DNA of 64,000 bases. Source: an uncultured Shewanella sp. (lineage in GTDB: Bacteria > Pseudomonadota > Gammaproteobacteria > Enterobacterales > Shewanellaceae). Position 1 is the first letter of the stretch, and each line of letters starts with the position of its first letter. Where the stretch lies: assembly GCF_947497935.1 (NCBI RefSeq), contig NZ_CANMIO010000013.1, positions 1 to 64,000 of the forward strand, written 5' to 3'. The translations under genes were made by a program, and so were the position numbers. The notes beneath the pieces are model-generated. The model did not search any database. It was not told where the DNA came from and saw nothing but the letters and a program-made list of their open reading frames with translations. Shown in pieces: positions 22,218 to 32,309 of this stretch.

Positions 22218-23555
22218 TTAATTTCCTAACTCAAACAAGGCCATCGACTCTAAGTGATGGGTCTGTGGGAACATATCAATTAAACCGATTTTTTTAAGCT
22301 GGTAACCTTGCTTTAAGATCACTTCACTGTCGCGCGCTAAGCTTGCAGGATTACACGAAACATAGACTAAGGCTTTCGGTTTAAGCTTTTTCAGTGACTG
22401 CATGCTCTCATAAGCCCCCGCACGAGCCGGATCGATTAACATCTTATCGACCTTGCCTAACCATGGTTCTTTAGACAGTTCGGCACTCAAGTCTGCATGA
22501 TAGAAAGAGACTTTATCTAAGCCACTTTGCAGAGCATTTGCTCTTGCCTGCTCGACCATAGCCGGCACCCCTTCTACACCAATCACCTCTGCGCCATCTT
22601 TAGCTAGCGGCAAACTGAAGTTACCAATTCCACAGAATAAGTCCAATACACGCTCGCCAGCCTGCGGCGATAACCACTCAACAGCTTGGTTCACCATGGC
22701 TTGGTTTACCGAACCATTCACTTGAATAAAGTTGCCAGGGGAGAAGTTAAGCTTAATATCACTGCCCGATAGGGCATAAAACGGCTGCTCACCCGAACCA
22801 TTTAGATGTTCACACTGAGCATCATCACCTTGCAGTAGCACGATAACCTCATGCTTATTGGCAAATTCAATTAATCGAGCCTTATCTTTATCTGATAGCG
22901 CCTTAGTCACACGAAGCACAACGAAGTTGCCGTTATCGGCTTGCGTCAGTTCAACGTGGCCTAAGGCTTTTTTACCGCTTAACTGGTTAAGCATAAAAGC
23001 CAAGTCAGGAATTAAGTCCGATAAGGCTTTAGCTAATACTGCGCAAGACTGGATCTCGACCACGTCGCTGCTGCTACTCGCCCTAAAGCCCAAGCTTATG
23101 TGCTTAGTGTTCTTATCAAACCAGGTCGCTAAACGCGCACGACGGCGATAATGCCAAGCGTCACCACTGAGTGGGGCGCAGACTTCACTGGCCTGAGTCT
23201 GAGCAAACTTATTCACCAAGTCGACGAGGGTATTGGCCTTATGTTTACGCTGAGCCTCAATCTCAAGGTGCTGCAGATCGCAGCCACCACACTTATCAAA
23301 GTGTGGACACGGCGGAGAGACACGCTCGTTTGAGCGCTGCTCAATTTTAAGTAACTTACCTCGAGAAAATTTCTTCTTCTGTTCAGTTAATTGCACCGAT
23401 ACCGTCTCATCAGGCAGGGCGCCATTGATGAAAACGATCTTACCGTCGTGATGACCAATGCCAGCCCCGAGGTGATCCAGCTGCGTCACCTTAAGTGACA
23501 ACTTCGATGATAATTGCTTAGATCTATTTGGTTTTGCTTTAAAAAATTGTGCCAT
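22218..23555 (-). CDS. rlmD: 23S rRNA (uracil(1939)-C5)-methyltransferase RlmD
   Basis: A 445-residue SAM-dependent RNA methyltransferase (formerly RumA). The N-terminal TRAM domain is at about 20-80. The 4Fe-4S cluster cysteines are in [13 protein letters not shown] plus a further Cys in EIQSCAVL. The methyltransferase domain has [29 protein letters not shown] and the catalytic Cys in [13 protein letters not shown]. Divergent from barA, beside relA as in other Shewanella. Confidence 0.95.
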   Translation of the reverse strand: MAQFFKAKPNRSKQLSSKLSLKVTQLDHLGAGIGHHDGKIVFINGALPDETVSVQLTEQKKKFSRGKLLKIEQRSNERVSPPCPHFDKCGGCDLQHLEIEAQRKHKANTLVDLVNKFAQTQASEVCAPLSGDAWHYRRRARLATWFDKNTKHISLGFRASSSSDVVEIQSCAVLAKALSDLIPDLAFMLNQLSGKKALGHVELTQADNGNFVVLRVTKALSDKDKARLIEFANKHEVIVLLQGDDAQCEHLNGSGEQPFYALSGSDIKLNFSPGNFIQVNGSVNQAMVNQAVEWLSPQAGERVLDLFCGIGNFSLPLAKDGAEVIGVEGVPAMVEQARANALQSGLDKVSFYHADLSAELSKEPWLGKVDKMLIDPARAGAYESMQSLKKLKPKALVYVSCNPASLARDSEVILKQGYQLKKIGLIDMFPQTHHLESMALFELGN

Positions 23556-23670
23556 TTTGCTCTCTAAATAGATAAAAAACTGGCCAAAACAGGTTAATAT
23601 CTGGCAGTCTATCGATAACTCACACTATATTAAATGGTAACCCATACAAAGAATGAATGATGCCAAGAAT

Positions 23671-26442
23671 ATGACCAAATACAGCCTTCGTTCGTGGGTT
23701 CTGGTATTGGCGTTAGCCCCTACAATTTTAGTGGGGATCTTATTGGGTGGCTATTTTACCATAAATCGTTTCTATGAACTTGAAGATACGCTCATAGAAC
23801 AGGCAAGTAATATCATTGAGCCCTTGGCAATTGCCTCCGAAGTCGGCCTTGAAAGCAAAGATTTTGAAACCACCAAGAGGCTGATCACCTCGGCGCAATT
23901 GAATAAGGCGTCATTGGTACAGTTTATTGCCATCTTCGATGCCAATAACCGGGTTGTTGTCACCTCTCATCATTATAAAAATCACGAAGTCATGCGCTTC
24001 GATAAACCCTTAGCCTCGATGCTGCGTACCGAACTGGAACAAGTCGGCGACAGTATGATTTTACGTTCACCCATTTTTAAGAGCGATAATATTCCTGTTC
24101 AAGACTTAAACAGGGAGCCACACGCTAATGCTAACATTCCTAAAATTGGCTATATCGCCATCCTTATCAATAAAGAAAACGCATTGCTGCAACAGCACCG
24201 AGCAGCCATTGCCGCCTTTATTATTGTATTAATTGGTGTACAGCTAAACCTGTTCTTCACCTTCCGCCTACTTAAAAACGTAACCCAACCGATTACCGAC
24301 ATGGTGCGCGTGGTGGCCAAAATTCGAGAAGGTAAACTCGATACCCGTTTAACGGGTAACTTGATTGGTGAGCTGGATCTGCTTAAGCGTGGTATCAACG
24401 CCATGGCGGGCTCTTTGTCGGAGTACCACGATGAAATGCAACAAAACATCGATCAGGCCACGTCCGATCTGCGTGAAACACTAGAGCAGATAGAGATCCA
24501 AAACGTAGAACTGGATATGGCAAAGAAACGCGCTCAAGAAGCGAGTCGTATCAAGTCAGAGTTCTTGGCTAATATGTCACACGAACTAAGAACCCCCCTT
24601 AACGGTGTTATTGGTTTTGCCAAACAACTGTTAAAAACCCCACTACACTCGAGCCAGCAAGACTATATTCGCACCATAGAGCGCAGCGCAACCAACCTGC
24701 TGAGCATCATTAACGACATTCTCGACTTTTCCAAATTGGAAGCGGGCAAGATGGTGCTAGAGAATATCCCCTTCTCGCTGCGTGAGACCATAGAAGAAAC
24801 AGTAACCATGCTATCGAGCAGCGCGCGGGAGAAAGAGTTAGCCTTGGTTATCGATGTCGACTCTCGTATTCCAGAGGATGTCTCTGGAGACGCCATGCGC
24901 TTTAGCCAAATCATTACCAACCTAGTGGGTAATGCGATTAAGTTTACAGATAAAGGCAGCGTACAATTAAAACTGCAACTTGAAGAAGTCAAAGATGGCA
25001 AAGTACATATACGCTGTGAGATCATAGATACGGGCATAGGAATTGATGAGCAGCAACAATCGTCTCTCTTCCAAGCCTTTGGTCAAGGAGACTCCTCAAT
25101 ATCTCGTCGTTTCGGTGGTACTGGCTTGGGGCTTGTGATCACTAAACGATTAGTTAACCGTATGGGGGGGCAAATAGGCTGTTACTCTGAGCCTAAGCAA
25201 GGTTCTACGTTTTGGTTCTCATTGCCGCTCAATATTAGCCAATATCCAATTCATGACACTTTGCCGCTGTCGACGCTAGAGGGCAAAAGTATCATATTAT
25301 TTGAACCTAACAGCCTTACACAACATGCGATTGAACGTATGTTACAGCGCTGGGGGCTAAAAGTAACTATTGCAAAAAATATCAAACAGTTAGAGTTCAT
25401 TCTAACCCAATCCAATCATGTCTTTAATTTTGGCCTAATGAGCTGCCGCGCAGTTGCCACAACCCATCAACCTGCTAATGCACTAAAACTGGCTAAAACG
25501 AAGATCGACTACCTACTGCTTATCTCTGATTGTGTCGAACAGGAAGAAGTCTTCTCCCTGATACGGCCTTATATAGATAAACAGCTTTCGATGCCTGTCG
25601 GCGAAAAGTTACTGTCTAGCTCACTATTGGATCCGCATTCAGCAACTCTTAACGATAACTTAGTCCCATTTTCGCCCCTAGTTGCTCCTATAAAACTGGA
25701 AAACTTAAGCGTACTTGCAGTCGATGATAACCCGGCGAACCTAAAACTGATTGATACCTTATTAAAAGAATTAGTCACACAAGTGCAGGTCGCTGACACC
25801 GGAGAATTAGCCGTGAAACTCGCAAAAGAGCGCTGCTACGACTTAATCTTTATGGATATTCAGATGCCCGGCACAGATGGTATTACGGCGACCAAACAGA
25901 TCCGAGCCAACTCGGCAAACCGTAACACCCCCATTATTGCAGTCACGGCTCACGCAATCGCCGAAGAAAGAGAACGGATTACTTCCAGCGGCATGGATGG
26001 TTACTTACCAAAGCCTATCGACGAAGCCGCCCTAAAAGGCGTCATTACTCGCTGGAAGACCAAACCTAAATTTACCCATTTCGAGCAGCGGACACTTAAT
26101 TGGGAACTTTGTTTGACCCAAGCGAATAACAAGCCAGACTTAGCACTGGATATGCTAAAAATGTTGTTAAAATCGTTACCTGAGACTGTTGAGCAGATAG
26201 AGTCAGCGCTCTCGAGTTCTGATAATGACAAGATGCTTACCTGCATCCATAAGCTTCATGGTGCCAGCTGTTATTGCGGTGTACCGACAACTCAATCACT
26301 TTGCCAAGAAATTGAGTCGAGCTTAAAGCGCGGCGTATCGGTTGAAGATGTAGAACCGGAAATACTAGAGTTACTTGACGAGCTAACTAAGGTAGAATCA
26401 GCCGCTAATCAAGTGATCTCCCAGCTATCAGTGGATATATAA
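23671..26442 (+). CDS. barA: Hybrid sensor histidine kinase BarA
   Basis: A tripartite membrane kinase that phosphorylates UvrY and so drives CsrB/C-type RNAs that titrate CsrA. Order: TM1 (about 8-31), periplasmic sensor, TM2 (about 175-200), HAMP, coiled coil, HisKA with H304 in NMSHELRTPLNG, HATPase_c (VGNAIKFTDKG, FGGTGLGLVITKRL), a degenerate receiver-like segment, receiver with phospho-Asp in YDLIFMDIQMPGTDG, and HPt with CIHKLHGASCYCG. The start at MTKYSLRSW matches E. coli MTNYSLR and places H304 next to E. coli H302. An ATG 18 bases upstream (23653) is also possible. The next gene starts two bases after the stop. Confidence 0.93.
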   Translation: MTKYSLRSWVLVLALAPTILVGILLGGYFTINRFYELEDTLIEQASNIIEPLAIASEVGLESKDFETTKRLITSAQLNKASLVQFIAIFDANNRVVVTSHHYKNHEVMRFDKPLASMLRTELEQVGDSMILRSPIFKSDNIPVQDLNREPHANANIPKIGYIAILINKENALLQQHRAAIAAFIIVLIGVQLNLFFTFRLLKNVTQPITDMVRVVAKIREGKLDTRLTGNLIGELDLLKRGINAMAGSLSEYHDEMQQNIDQATSDLRETLEQIEIQNVELDMAKKRAQEASRIKSEFLANMSHELRTPLNGVIGFAKQLLKTPLHSSQQDYIRTIERSATNLLSIINDILDFSKLEAGKMVLENIPFSLRETIEETVTMLSSSAREKELALVIDVDSRIPEDVSGDAMRFSQIITNLVGNAIKFTDKGSVQLKLQLEEVKDGKVHIRCEIIDTGIGIDEQQQSSLFQAFGQGDSSISRRFGGTGLGLVITKRLVNRMGGQIGCYSEPKQGSTFWFSLPLNISQYPIHDTLPLSTLEGKSIILFEPNSLTQHAIERMLQRWGLKVTIAKNIKQLEFILTQSNHVFNFGLMSCRAVATTHQPANALKLAKTKIDYLLLISDCVEQEEVFSLIRPYIDKQLSMPVGEKLLSSSLLDPHSATLNDNLVPFSPLVAPIKLENLSVLAVDDNPANLKLIDTLLKELVTQVQVADTGELAVKLAKERCYDLIFMDIQMPGTDGITATKQIRANSANRNTPIIAVTAHAIAEERERITSSGMDGYLPKPIDEAALKGVITRWKTKPKFTHFEQRTLNWELCLTQANNKPDLALDMLKMLLKSLPETVEQIESALSSSDNDKMLTCIHKLHGASCYCGVPTTQSLCQEIESSLKRGVSVEDVEPEILELLDELTKVESAANQVISQLSVDI

Positions 26443-26443
26443 G

Positions 26444-27049
26444 ATGACAAACAAACAGGGATTTTTTAAACGTCTAAAAGCATTAGAGTTACCTCAGAAA
26501 AAGCTTTTTGCGGTTGCCCTATGCCAGCGCATGCTACCTAACTATCAGCTTTTTTCTGAAGTGTGCGAATTTGGCGATCCTAAAGTACTCGACACCTTGC
26601 TAAATTTACTCTGGCAATCGATGTACGATAACAAGCTCAAGCTGAACATAGATATCTACCTTGAACGCCTTGAAGACAATACACCCGAACCAAGCGACTT
26701 CGATGTTTACGGTGTGTATCCAGCTATGGATGCCGCAGTTGCATTAACCTCACTTATCAGTGCACTACAGAGCAAAGTAGAGGAAGATATCACTAACATC
26801 AGTAAATTATCTTCATCCACTGTTGCCAACTATATCGAAGCGACCTGCGAGCAGGAGTTCAAAAACGAAGACGCGCTCGATGACTATATCTTCGGTCACG
26901 AAGTTATGCAGGAAGAGAAAGAGATGCAAGAATCTCTTTTACAAATCATCGAAGAAAACCCATCAATGAAGGCCGACTTCATTAAAGGTTTACGTAAAGA
27001 AATCGTTGAGATTGGTGTATCAAATATCGGTATCGAAGCGAGTCGATAA
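26444..27049 (+). CDS. YjaG-like DUF416 family protein
   Basis: A 201-residue cytoplasmic protein resembling E. coli YjaG over its full length. Shared features are the RLKALELPQKKLFAVALCQRM start, FGDPKVLDTLLNLLWQ, SDFDVYGVYPAMDAAVALTSL, and the C-terminal IKGLRKEIVEIGVSNIGI. The molecular function of the family is not established. The start lies two bases after the barA stop, so the two are probably cotranscribed, which hints at but does not prove a link to BarA signalling. Confidence 0.88.
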   Translation: MTNKQGFFKRLKALELPQKKLFAVALCQRMLPNYQLFSEVCEFGDPKVLDTLLNLLWQSMYDNKLKLNIDIYLERLEDNTPEPSDFDVYGVYPAMDAAVALTSLISALQSKVEEDITNISKLSSSTVANYIEATCEQEFKNEDALDDYIFGHEVMQEEKEMQESLLQIIEENPSMKADFIKGLRKEIVEIGVSNIGIEASR

Positions 27050-27100
27050 GCGTCGCCAGCCATACAGATTGGCATTAAACGTCTGAATGCACCCTCACTG

Positions 27101-27137
27101 AAAAGCGCATATGGTTGATCACCCTATGCGCTTTTTT
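27101..27137. terminator. Bidirectional terminator after the DUF416 gene
   Basis: Stem GCGCATA/TATGCGC with a 13-base loop, A4 on the left and T6 on the right. It serves the barA operon (+) and the convergent lysR gene (-). Confidence 0.82.
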
Positions 27138-27160
27138 ATAACTGGACAAAAGCTTGCTCG

Positions 27161-28063
27161 TTAACTTGCCATCGAAAACAAACTGCCCGCCTTTGACTGC
27201 ATAAACTCGATAAACAGCTTTACCTTCAGCGGTTGATGACTGCGCTGATGATACAAAATTGAAATGCGTCTCTTCTCACCAATCCACTCAGGCAGTATGG
27301 CTTGTAAGGCGCCTGATTTAAGCTCCTTCTTAACGAAAAGTTCGGGGCCGTAAAGAATACCACCATCGTCTACCGTCGCTTCAACCGCGCCATGCAAGTC
27401 ACTTAAAGTGAGCTTTGCCTTGCCGTCATAATAAAATGACTCCCCTGATGGGTGCTTAAGCGACCAGTTATATAGGGGCCATACCTTAATCAAATCGTGG
27501 TTTTGCAGCTCACTAGGATGGGTTAATCGCGGCGCATTGTCGATATACTCAGGCGAAGCAAATAAACCGTAATTCAGTACACCTAAGGAGCTAGAGATCC
27601 AAGATGAATCCGGCTGAGTGCCGCCAACAATAGCCACATCCACGCCCTCATCAATCAAGTCAATCACGTTATTGTTCTGCGCAATATGCAGCTGAATATC
27701 AGGATACTGCTCGCAGAACTCATTCAGCGTCTTAATAAAAATCATCGAGATAATCGACACTGGCGCGGCGATGCGCAGCGTGCCTTCAGGCTTATCCACG
27801 CTGACTCCGCTAATGCTATCAAACTGAGAGATAATCGACTGATATTGCTGAAATAGCGCTATCCCCTCTTCAGTCAGCCTCAGTTTACGGGTATTACGCA
27901 TCAACAGCTGTTTATCTAATACCGTTTCTAATTTGGTCAACTTACGGCTAACCGTCGCTATCGGCATATCCAGCTCTTTAGCTGCCTGAGAAAAGCTCCC
28001 AGCATTCACTAGATGCACAAATTGATAGATCAGCTGTAATTCCAAACCAAAGTTGGTACTCAT
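27161..28063 (-). CDS. LysR family transcriptional regulator
   Basis: A 300-residue regulator. The N-terminal winged helix-turn-helix is at about 8-66 (FVHLVNAGSFSQAAKELDMPIATVSRKLTKLE), then the LTEEG hinge and a periplasmic-binding-like effector domain beginning GTLRIAAPVSIISMIF. The VSRKLTKLE recognition helix places it near the CrgA/AaeR-type subgroup. The target is unknown. It is divergent from the VieS-like kinase across a 263-base gap, which is where its operator would be expected. Effector not predictable. Confidence 0.9.
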   Translation of the reverse strand: MSTNFGLELQLIYQFVHLVNAGSFSQAAKELDMPIATVSRKLTKLETVLDKQLLMRNTRKLRLTEEGIALFQQYQSIISQFDSISGVSVDKPEGTLRIAAPVSIISMIFIKTLNEFCEQYPDIQLHIAQNNNVIDLIDEGVDVAIVGGTQPDSSWISSSLGVLNYGLFASPEYIDNAPRLTHPSELQNHDLIKVWPLYNWSLKHPSGESFYYDGKAKLTLSDLHGAVEATVDDGGILYGPELFVKKELKSGALQAILPEWIGEKRRISILYHQRSHQPLKVKLFIEFMQSKAGSLFSMAS

Positions 28064-28326
28064 TGATATATACCCTGCGACAAAAAAAAGACTGAGTTAA
28101 AGCGAGCCGTAATATTATACCAAAACATAAATGGAATAGTGTTCTGGCTCAATGTTATCGGCTTTTTAACCTTGGAGGAGTCGGCAAACTCTAATGCTAG
28201 ATTTCAATGCTAGTGCATAATGAACCGAGCCGGAATTTGGCTAAATCCAAATAGCCATAAAAATAAATTGGTCAAAAACTCGTTTTAGATTATTATGCGC
28301 AACCTTTTTCTATCACTGCTCAAAAA

Positions 28327-30573
28327 ATGGCTAAAACTCTTGTCTTTCTGTTGCTATTCACAGGCTTATCAAGCTCGCTATCGGCACAGCCTTTTGAACT
28401 CAAACTACAACAACAGCCGCTGTTACAGTTACAGCCAAAAACATTAGCTATAGCGAGTACTGTTGCAGCAGATAAAGAGTCTATCTGGTTCACGAGCCAA
28501 TATGAGTATCCAAAAAACGCAACAAGGATCACTCAATTACTCCTATTAACACTTATCGCTTTAGTGCTTGCCCTAAGCTGGTTTCGTAATAAAAAACGTA
28601 AAGCCGTTTTATTACAAGCGCTGGCCAGTGGCCAAGCCAGTCATGACCGAATGCAGTGGTTAATGGCCGTCCTGGACAACTTTCCCGGCATGGTGTTGAT
28701 ATCAGATGCCAACGGCAAACCTATGCTAGCCAACAAGGCCTATAACAACTGCGTACAAAGCGACGCTGCGAAAGCAGATTCACATCCGGACTCAATTATC
28801 AGTATCGTCAATAGCCAGAGTGATGAGTACGCAATAGCAGATAAATATTACCGGCTTTGCCGTGAAGTCATCCGTCATAATGATGGTCACGAATATCACA
28901 TTACGGTGTTTGCCGACTTCACCGAGTTAAAGCAGCGCAAACAAGAACTGAAGTTTTCACAGCAGCAAGCTATCGATGCATTAAAGGCTAGAGAGTCATT
29001 CCTAGGGATTATTAGCCACGAGCTGAGAACACCTCTTGCCGCGATGATAGGCTTAATGGAGCTACTGAGACCTGAGCTTAAATCGACTGAAAACCAAGAG
29101 TTAATGAAAAATGCTCAGGCCTCTGCCGAGCGGTTAAAAGCCTTAGTTAATGATATTTTGGACTTCTCTAAAATGGAGGCTGACCAGCTACAGCTCGATG
29201 TTTCTCAAGGAAATATCTTTGCTGAACTCGGTTCAATGCTGAGAACTCTAGAAGCTGGCGCTCGAGTAAAAGGGCTCAAGTTTATTGTCGACTGGCAACC
29301 AACAAACCTCTGCCATGCTGAGCTTGATTGGCTCAGGCTCAGCCAGTTGGTTAACAATTTAGTAAGTAATGCCATTAAGTTCACCCAGAAGGGCTTAGTC
29401 AAGGTTTCAGTATCAAATACAGAGCACAAGCTGTACCTATCAGTTGAAGATACAGGCTGCGGCATGACGCCGGCACAATTGCTCACCCTATTTCAGCCCT
29501 TTGTACAAGGTGACCCAAGTATCAACAGAAACTACGGCGGCAGTGGATTAGGCATGTCGATAGTTGAGCACTTAGTGCAGCTAATGGGTGGCGATATAAA
29601 GGTGGAGAGCCAACTAGGTCAAGGTACTCAAGTATGCGTGAGCTTGCCCGCTGTATTTCATCCTTTAGCACTCGATATGGTGCCGGATGTCCAAACGCAA
29701 AATGACAAGCTAACAGGTTGGCTCATGCAATGGGGTGTGAACATACATCAACTGGGAACATACGGACTAACCGTTGAAGAGTTTAATTTGGCTAGCTATA
29801 TCTACCCAGATCTATTGTTAAATGCGCTTTGTGTGTCAAATAACAACGAGCAACACAATACACCAATAAACCTTAAGTATGTTGGCAAGGTGTTAGTCGC
29901 CGATGACGATCCAATCAACCGTTTCTTGTTTCAGAAACAACTGAAAAAGTTAGGCCTAGATGTCGTGACGGTGAATGATGGCCGGGAGGCTCTCGATTAC
30001 TTAACTCATCACTTAGAAGAGATAGATTTACTCATTACTGACTGCCATATGCCTAATCTAAATGGCTATGATTTAGTGCGCCAGCTAAGAGCTAAAAGCA
30101 AGTTTACCGCCTTGCCCATAATTGGTTGCACCGCAGAAGACTCACGCTTAGTGGTCGAAAAAGCACAAAGTGTCGGCATGGATGAACTCGTCTATAAGCC
30201 CTATTCCTTCTATACGCTTAGCACAATGTTAGGGCGTTATTGCCGTTTACAAGCAACAGATGTCGGCCAGGATAAGCTCGACTGGTTAAATGAATATGAG
30301 ATCGAAGAGCAACTTGAGCTCTCAGCCGTTGTTAGAGACTCTCTCATTGCAGATAAAACACAGCTGCTAGAGCAAAGCATACCACTTGCGGCTATAGGTC
30401 ATCGTATCAAAGGTGCGGCAAATGCACTCAATCTCCATGAGTTAGCCTCCCTCGCCTGCGCCTGTGAAACAGTGACTGCTGCTAATGCTTCGTTGGCGAC
30501 TAAACGCCTTGCTGATGAGATTGACAGCGTCATCACAGCGATTAATACCTGGCTCAGTGAACAATATTTATGA
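28327..30573 (+). CDS. VieS/BvgS-type hybrid histidine kinase
   Basis: A 748-residue membrane sensor kinase. It has an N-terminal signal sequence (1-20, ending SLSAQP), a short periplasmic stretch with no sensor domain of note, one TM segment (about 67-87) and a PAS-like region (about 108-205). HisKA has H231 in IISHELRTPLAAM, followed by HATPase_c (LVSNAIKFTQKG, YGGSGLGMSIVEHL). The receiver has D572 in LLITDCHMPNLNG and the C-terminal HPt has H692 in GHRIKGAANALN. The transmitter-receiver-HPt order is that of BvgS, EvgS and VieS, but their large periplasmic binding domains are missing. Followed by a receiver-TPR protein, as VieS is followed by VieB in V. cholerae. The VieS resemblance is inference from architecture and context. 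Confidence 0.88.
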   Translation: MAKTLVFLLLFTGLSSSLSAQPFELKLQQQPLLQLQPKTLAIASTVAADKESIWFTSQYEYPKNATRITQLLLLTLIALVLALSWFRNKKRKAVLLQALASGQASHDRMQWLMAVLDNFPGMVLISDANGKPMLANKAYNNCVQSDAAKADSHPDSIISIVNSQSDEYAIADKYYRLCREVIRHNDGHEYHITVFADFTELKQRKQELKFSQQQAIDALKARESFLGIISHELRTPLAAMIGLMELLRPELKSTENQELMKNAQASAERLKALVNDILDFSKMEADQLQLDVSQGNIFAELGSMLRTLEAGARVKGLKFIVDWQPTNLCHAELDWLRLSQLVNNLVSNAIKFTQKGLVKVSVSNTEHKLYLSVEDTGCGMTPAQLLTLFQPFVQGDPSINRNYGGSGLGMSIVEHLVQLMGGDIKVESQLGQGTQVCVSLPAVFHPLALDMVPDVQTQNDKLTGWLMQWGVNIHQLGTYGLTVEEFNLASYIYPDLLLNALCVSNNNEQHNTPINLKYVGKVLVADDDPINRFLFQKQLKKLGLDVVTVNDGREALDYLTHHLEEIDLLITDCHMPNLNGYDLVRQLRAKSKFTALPIIGCTAEDSRLVVEKAQSVGMDELVYKPYSFYTLSTMLGRYCRLQATDVGQDKLDWLNEYEIEEQLELSAVVRDSLIADKTQLLEQSIPLAAIGHRIKGAANALNLHELASLACACETVTAANASLATKRLADEIDSVITAINTWLSEQYL

Positions 30574-30580
30574 TTATTTG

Positions 30581-30611
30581 ATGTGCGGGCTTAGTGATTA
30601 AGCCCGCACAT
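30581..30611 (+). promoter_or_regulatory. Strong 13-bp hairpin between kinase and receiver-TPR genes
   Basis: A perfect stem ATGTGCGGGCTTA/TAAGCCCGCACAT with loop GTGAT, starting 7 bases after the kinase stop. No T run follows immediately (the nearest is 13 bases later). It could reduce readthrough into the next gene or protect the kinase mRNA end. Confidence 0.65.
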
Positions 30612-30642
30612 CAGAACTTTCGTTTTTTGGACAATACTCTTT

Positions 30643-32265
30643 ATGCAATCTTTTCAAACATTAAAAGTGCTAGTCGTAGATGACGCACCGACCTTCCTAT
30701 TTACTATAAAGAGTATGTTGGTAAAGCTAGGATTTTTAGAAAACAACGTGCAAACCTGCAAGTCGGCCAAGACCGCTCTCGATCTGGTGTCAAATAAACC
30801 ATTCGACGTAATCATCTGTGACTATAACTTTGGTACAGGCATGAATGGTAAGCAATTGTTTGAAGAGTTTAGGCATCTGAATCTTTTGTCTGACGAAGCC
30901 GTGTTTATCCTAGTCACCGGCGACAACTCAGCGGCAACGGTTAGGCCCATCATAGAGCTAAAGCCCGATGAGTACCTATTAAAACCTTTCAATGCGGTTT
31001 CTCTAAAAGAGCGGATCTCGGTAGCCATTAGGCGCAGACAAAAATTGTCAGGCCTCTACGCAGCAGAGCGCACCTTAGATGCCCAACAAGGCTTGCAATT
31101 ATGTGATGATCTCGCGCCATTTCATCCTGAATATTACTTCGTGATTAAAAGGTTTCGCGCCTCTTTTCTCACCATGTTGCAGCGCCATGAACAGGCTAAA
31201 CAAGTTTATCAATCGACACTGGCAAAGAAACAGCTCGACTGGGCTAAAGTAGGCTTGGCTAATTCCTTAGCCAATCTAGGCCAAACCGATGAAGCTGAAA
31301 AGATCATCAACCAGCTACTCATGTCTTCGCCTAATGACACAAGAATAAGAACCGAGGCCGCTTACCTAAAACTTAAGAGCCAGGATACACCCGCCGCGAT
31401 TTCACATCTAGAAATCGCGAGCCAACTTGTGCCTGGCAACTCAGAGCGAGAGCTCATCATAGTCAACTTATGCCTATCGGTTGAGGACTACCAACAGGCG
31501 TTAAACCGCTATCGCCTGTATCTGGAGATCAACAAAGATACCTATCGCAATAATGAGTTCGCCAAACTCACTCTTATAAGGGTGCTACTATATGCATGTC
31601 AAACTAGCCCTAATAAGGCCAATCTTATCGAGGAAGCCAAGCATCACTTCAGGTTATTAATGGAGTCAAAAAACCCATCAATTCAGGATGAAATTGAGCT
31701 GATAAAGGCTCATATATCACTTGAATTAGGCTACTTCCGCTCGGCAATTAATATCCTTAAAAACCTACATAGCAAAGAGTGTTTTAATCACTTCTATGCC
31801 GCGTATCATTACGCATGGCTACTTAATATCATGAGCGTTGAAAATGAGTTTAACCAAGCCATACAGTGGAGTAGCCAGACCTTAGGCTATGAGCAGAGTC
31901 AGATAGTGTTTTCAAGTAAAGTGACCATGCTGGATGGTCTAAAAAGTGGTAACGAGTCGAAGAAAAACTGGCTTAAAAAGAAGTATCTCGCAGTCAAAGA
32001 TAGCCAACTCGACAACTCGGCTTTGCTAGAAACTTATCTCGCCATCCACGAGAAAGCCCCACTACTGAAGATGGTGTGCTTGAATATCATCAAGACTCTG
32101 TCCTATGTCTGGCCACAAGGAGTGGGTGTCACTCAAGTTCGGGAAATAATAAGCCGTTGCGATAACGTAGTCAGACAACTTTACGCCGAACAGGAGTTAG
32201 TCAATATCAATTATCAAGACTACTATCTCGCGGCAATAGACAAATGCAAAAGCAGAGTTGAATAA
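30643..32265 (+). CDS. Response regulator with TPR output (VieB-like)
   Basis: A 540-residue cytoplasmic protein. The receiver domain is residues 1-130, with VVDDAP acidic pair, phospho-Asp D60 in VIICDYNFGTGMNG, LVTGD and the Lys of YLLKPF all present, so phosphorylation is plausible. The rest is helical with TPR-like pairs (for example AKVGLANSLANLGQTDEAEKI and AISHLEIASQLVPGN). There is no DNA-binding, EAL or GGDEF domain, so output is probably by protein contact. V. cholerae VieB has the same architecture and inhibits signalling of its partner kinase. 69 bases downstream of the hybrid kinase. Confidence 0.85.
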   Translation: MQSFQTLKVLVVDDAPTFLFTIKSMLVKLGFLENNVQTCKSAKTALDLVSNKPFDVIICDYNFGTGMNGKQLFEEFRHLNLLSDEAVFILVTGDNSAATVRPIIELKPDEYLLKPFNAVSLKERISVAIRRRQKLSGLYAAERTLDAQQGLQLCDDLAPFHPEYYFVIKRFRASFLTMLQRHEQAKQVYQSTLAKKQLDWAKVGLANSLANLGQTDEAEKIINQLLMSSPNDTRIRTEAAYLKLKSQDTPAAISHLEIASQLVPGNSERELIIVNLCLSVEDYQQALNRYRLYLEINKDTYRNNEFAKLTLIRVLLYACQTSPNKANLIEEAKHHFRLLMESKNPSIQDEIELIKAHISLELGYFRSAINILKNLHSKECFNHFYAAYHYAWLLNIMSVENEFNQAIQWSSQTLGYEQSQIVFSSKVTMLDGLKSGNESKKNWLKKKYLAVKDSQLDNSALLETYLAIHEKAPLLKMVCLNIIKTLSYVWPQGVGVTQVREIISRCDNVVRQLYAEQELVNINYQDYYLAAIDKCKSRVE

Positions 32266-32309
32266 GCGTTTCAGGATAAACGCAGATAATCCTTATTCTA
32301 ACGCTAAAT

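Noticed and set aside
28295-28450. Alternative short open frame starting ATG at 28295 before the hybrid kinase
   Set aside because: Out of frame with the kinase, no ribosome binding site, and composition unlike a protein. The kinase start at 28327 gives a proper signal sequence.
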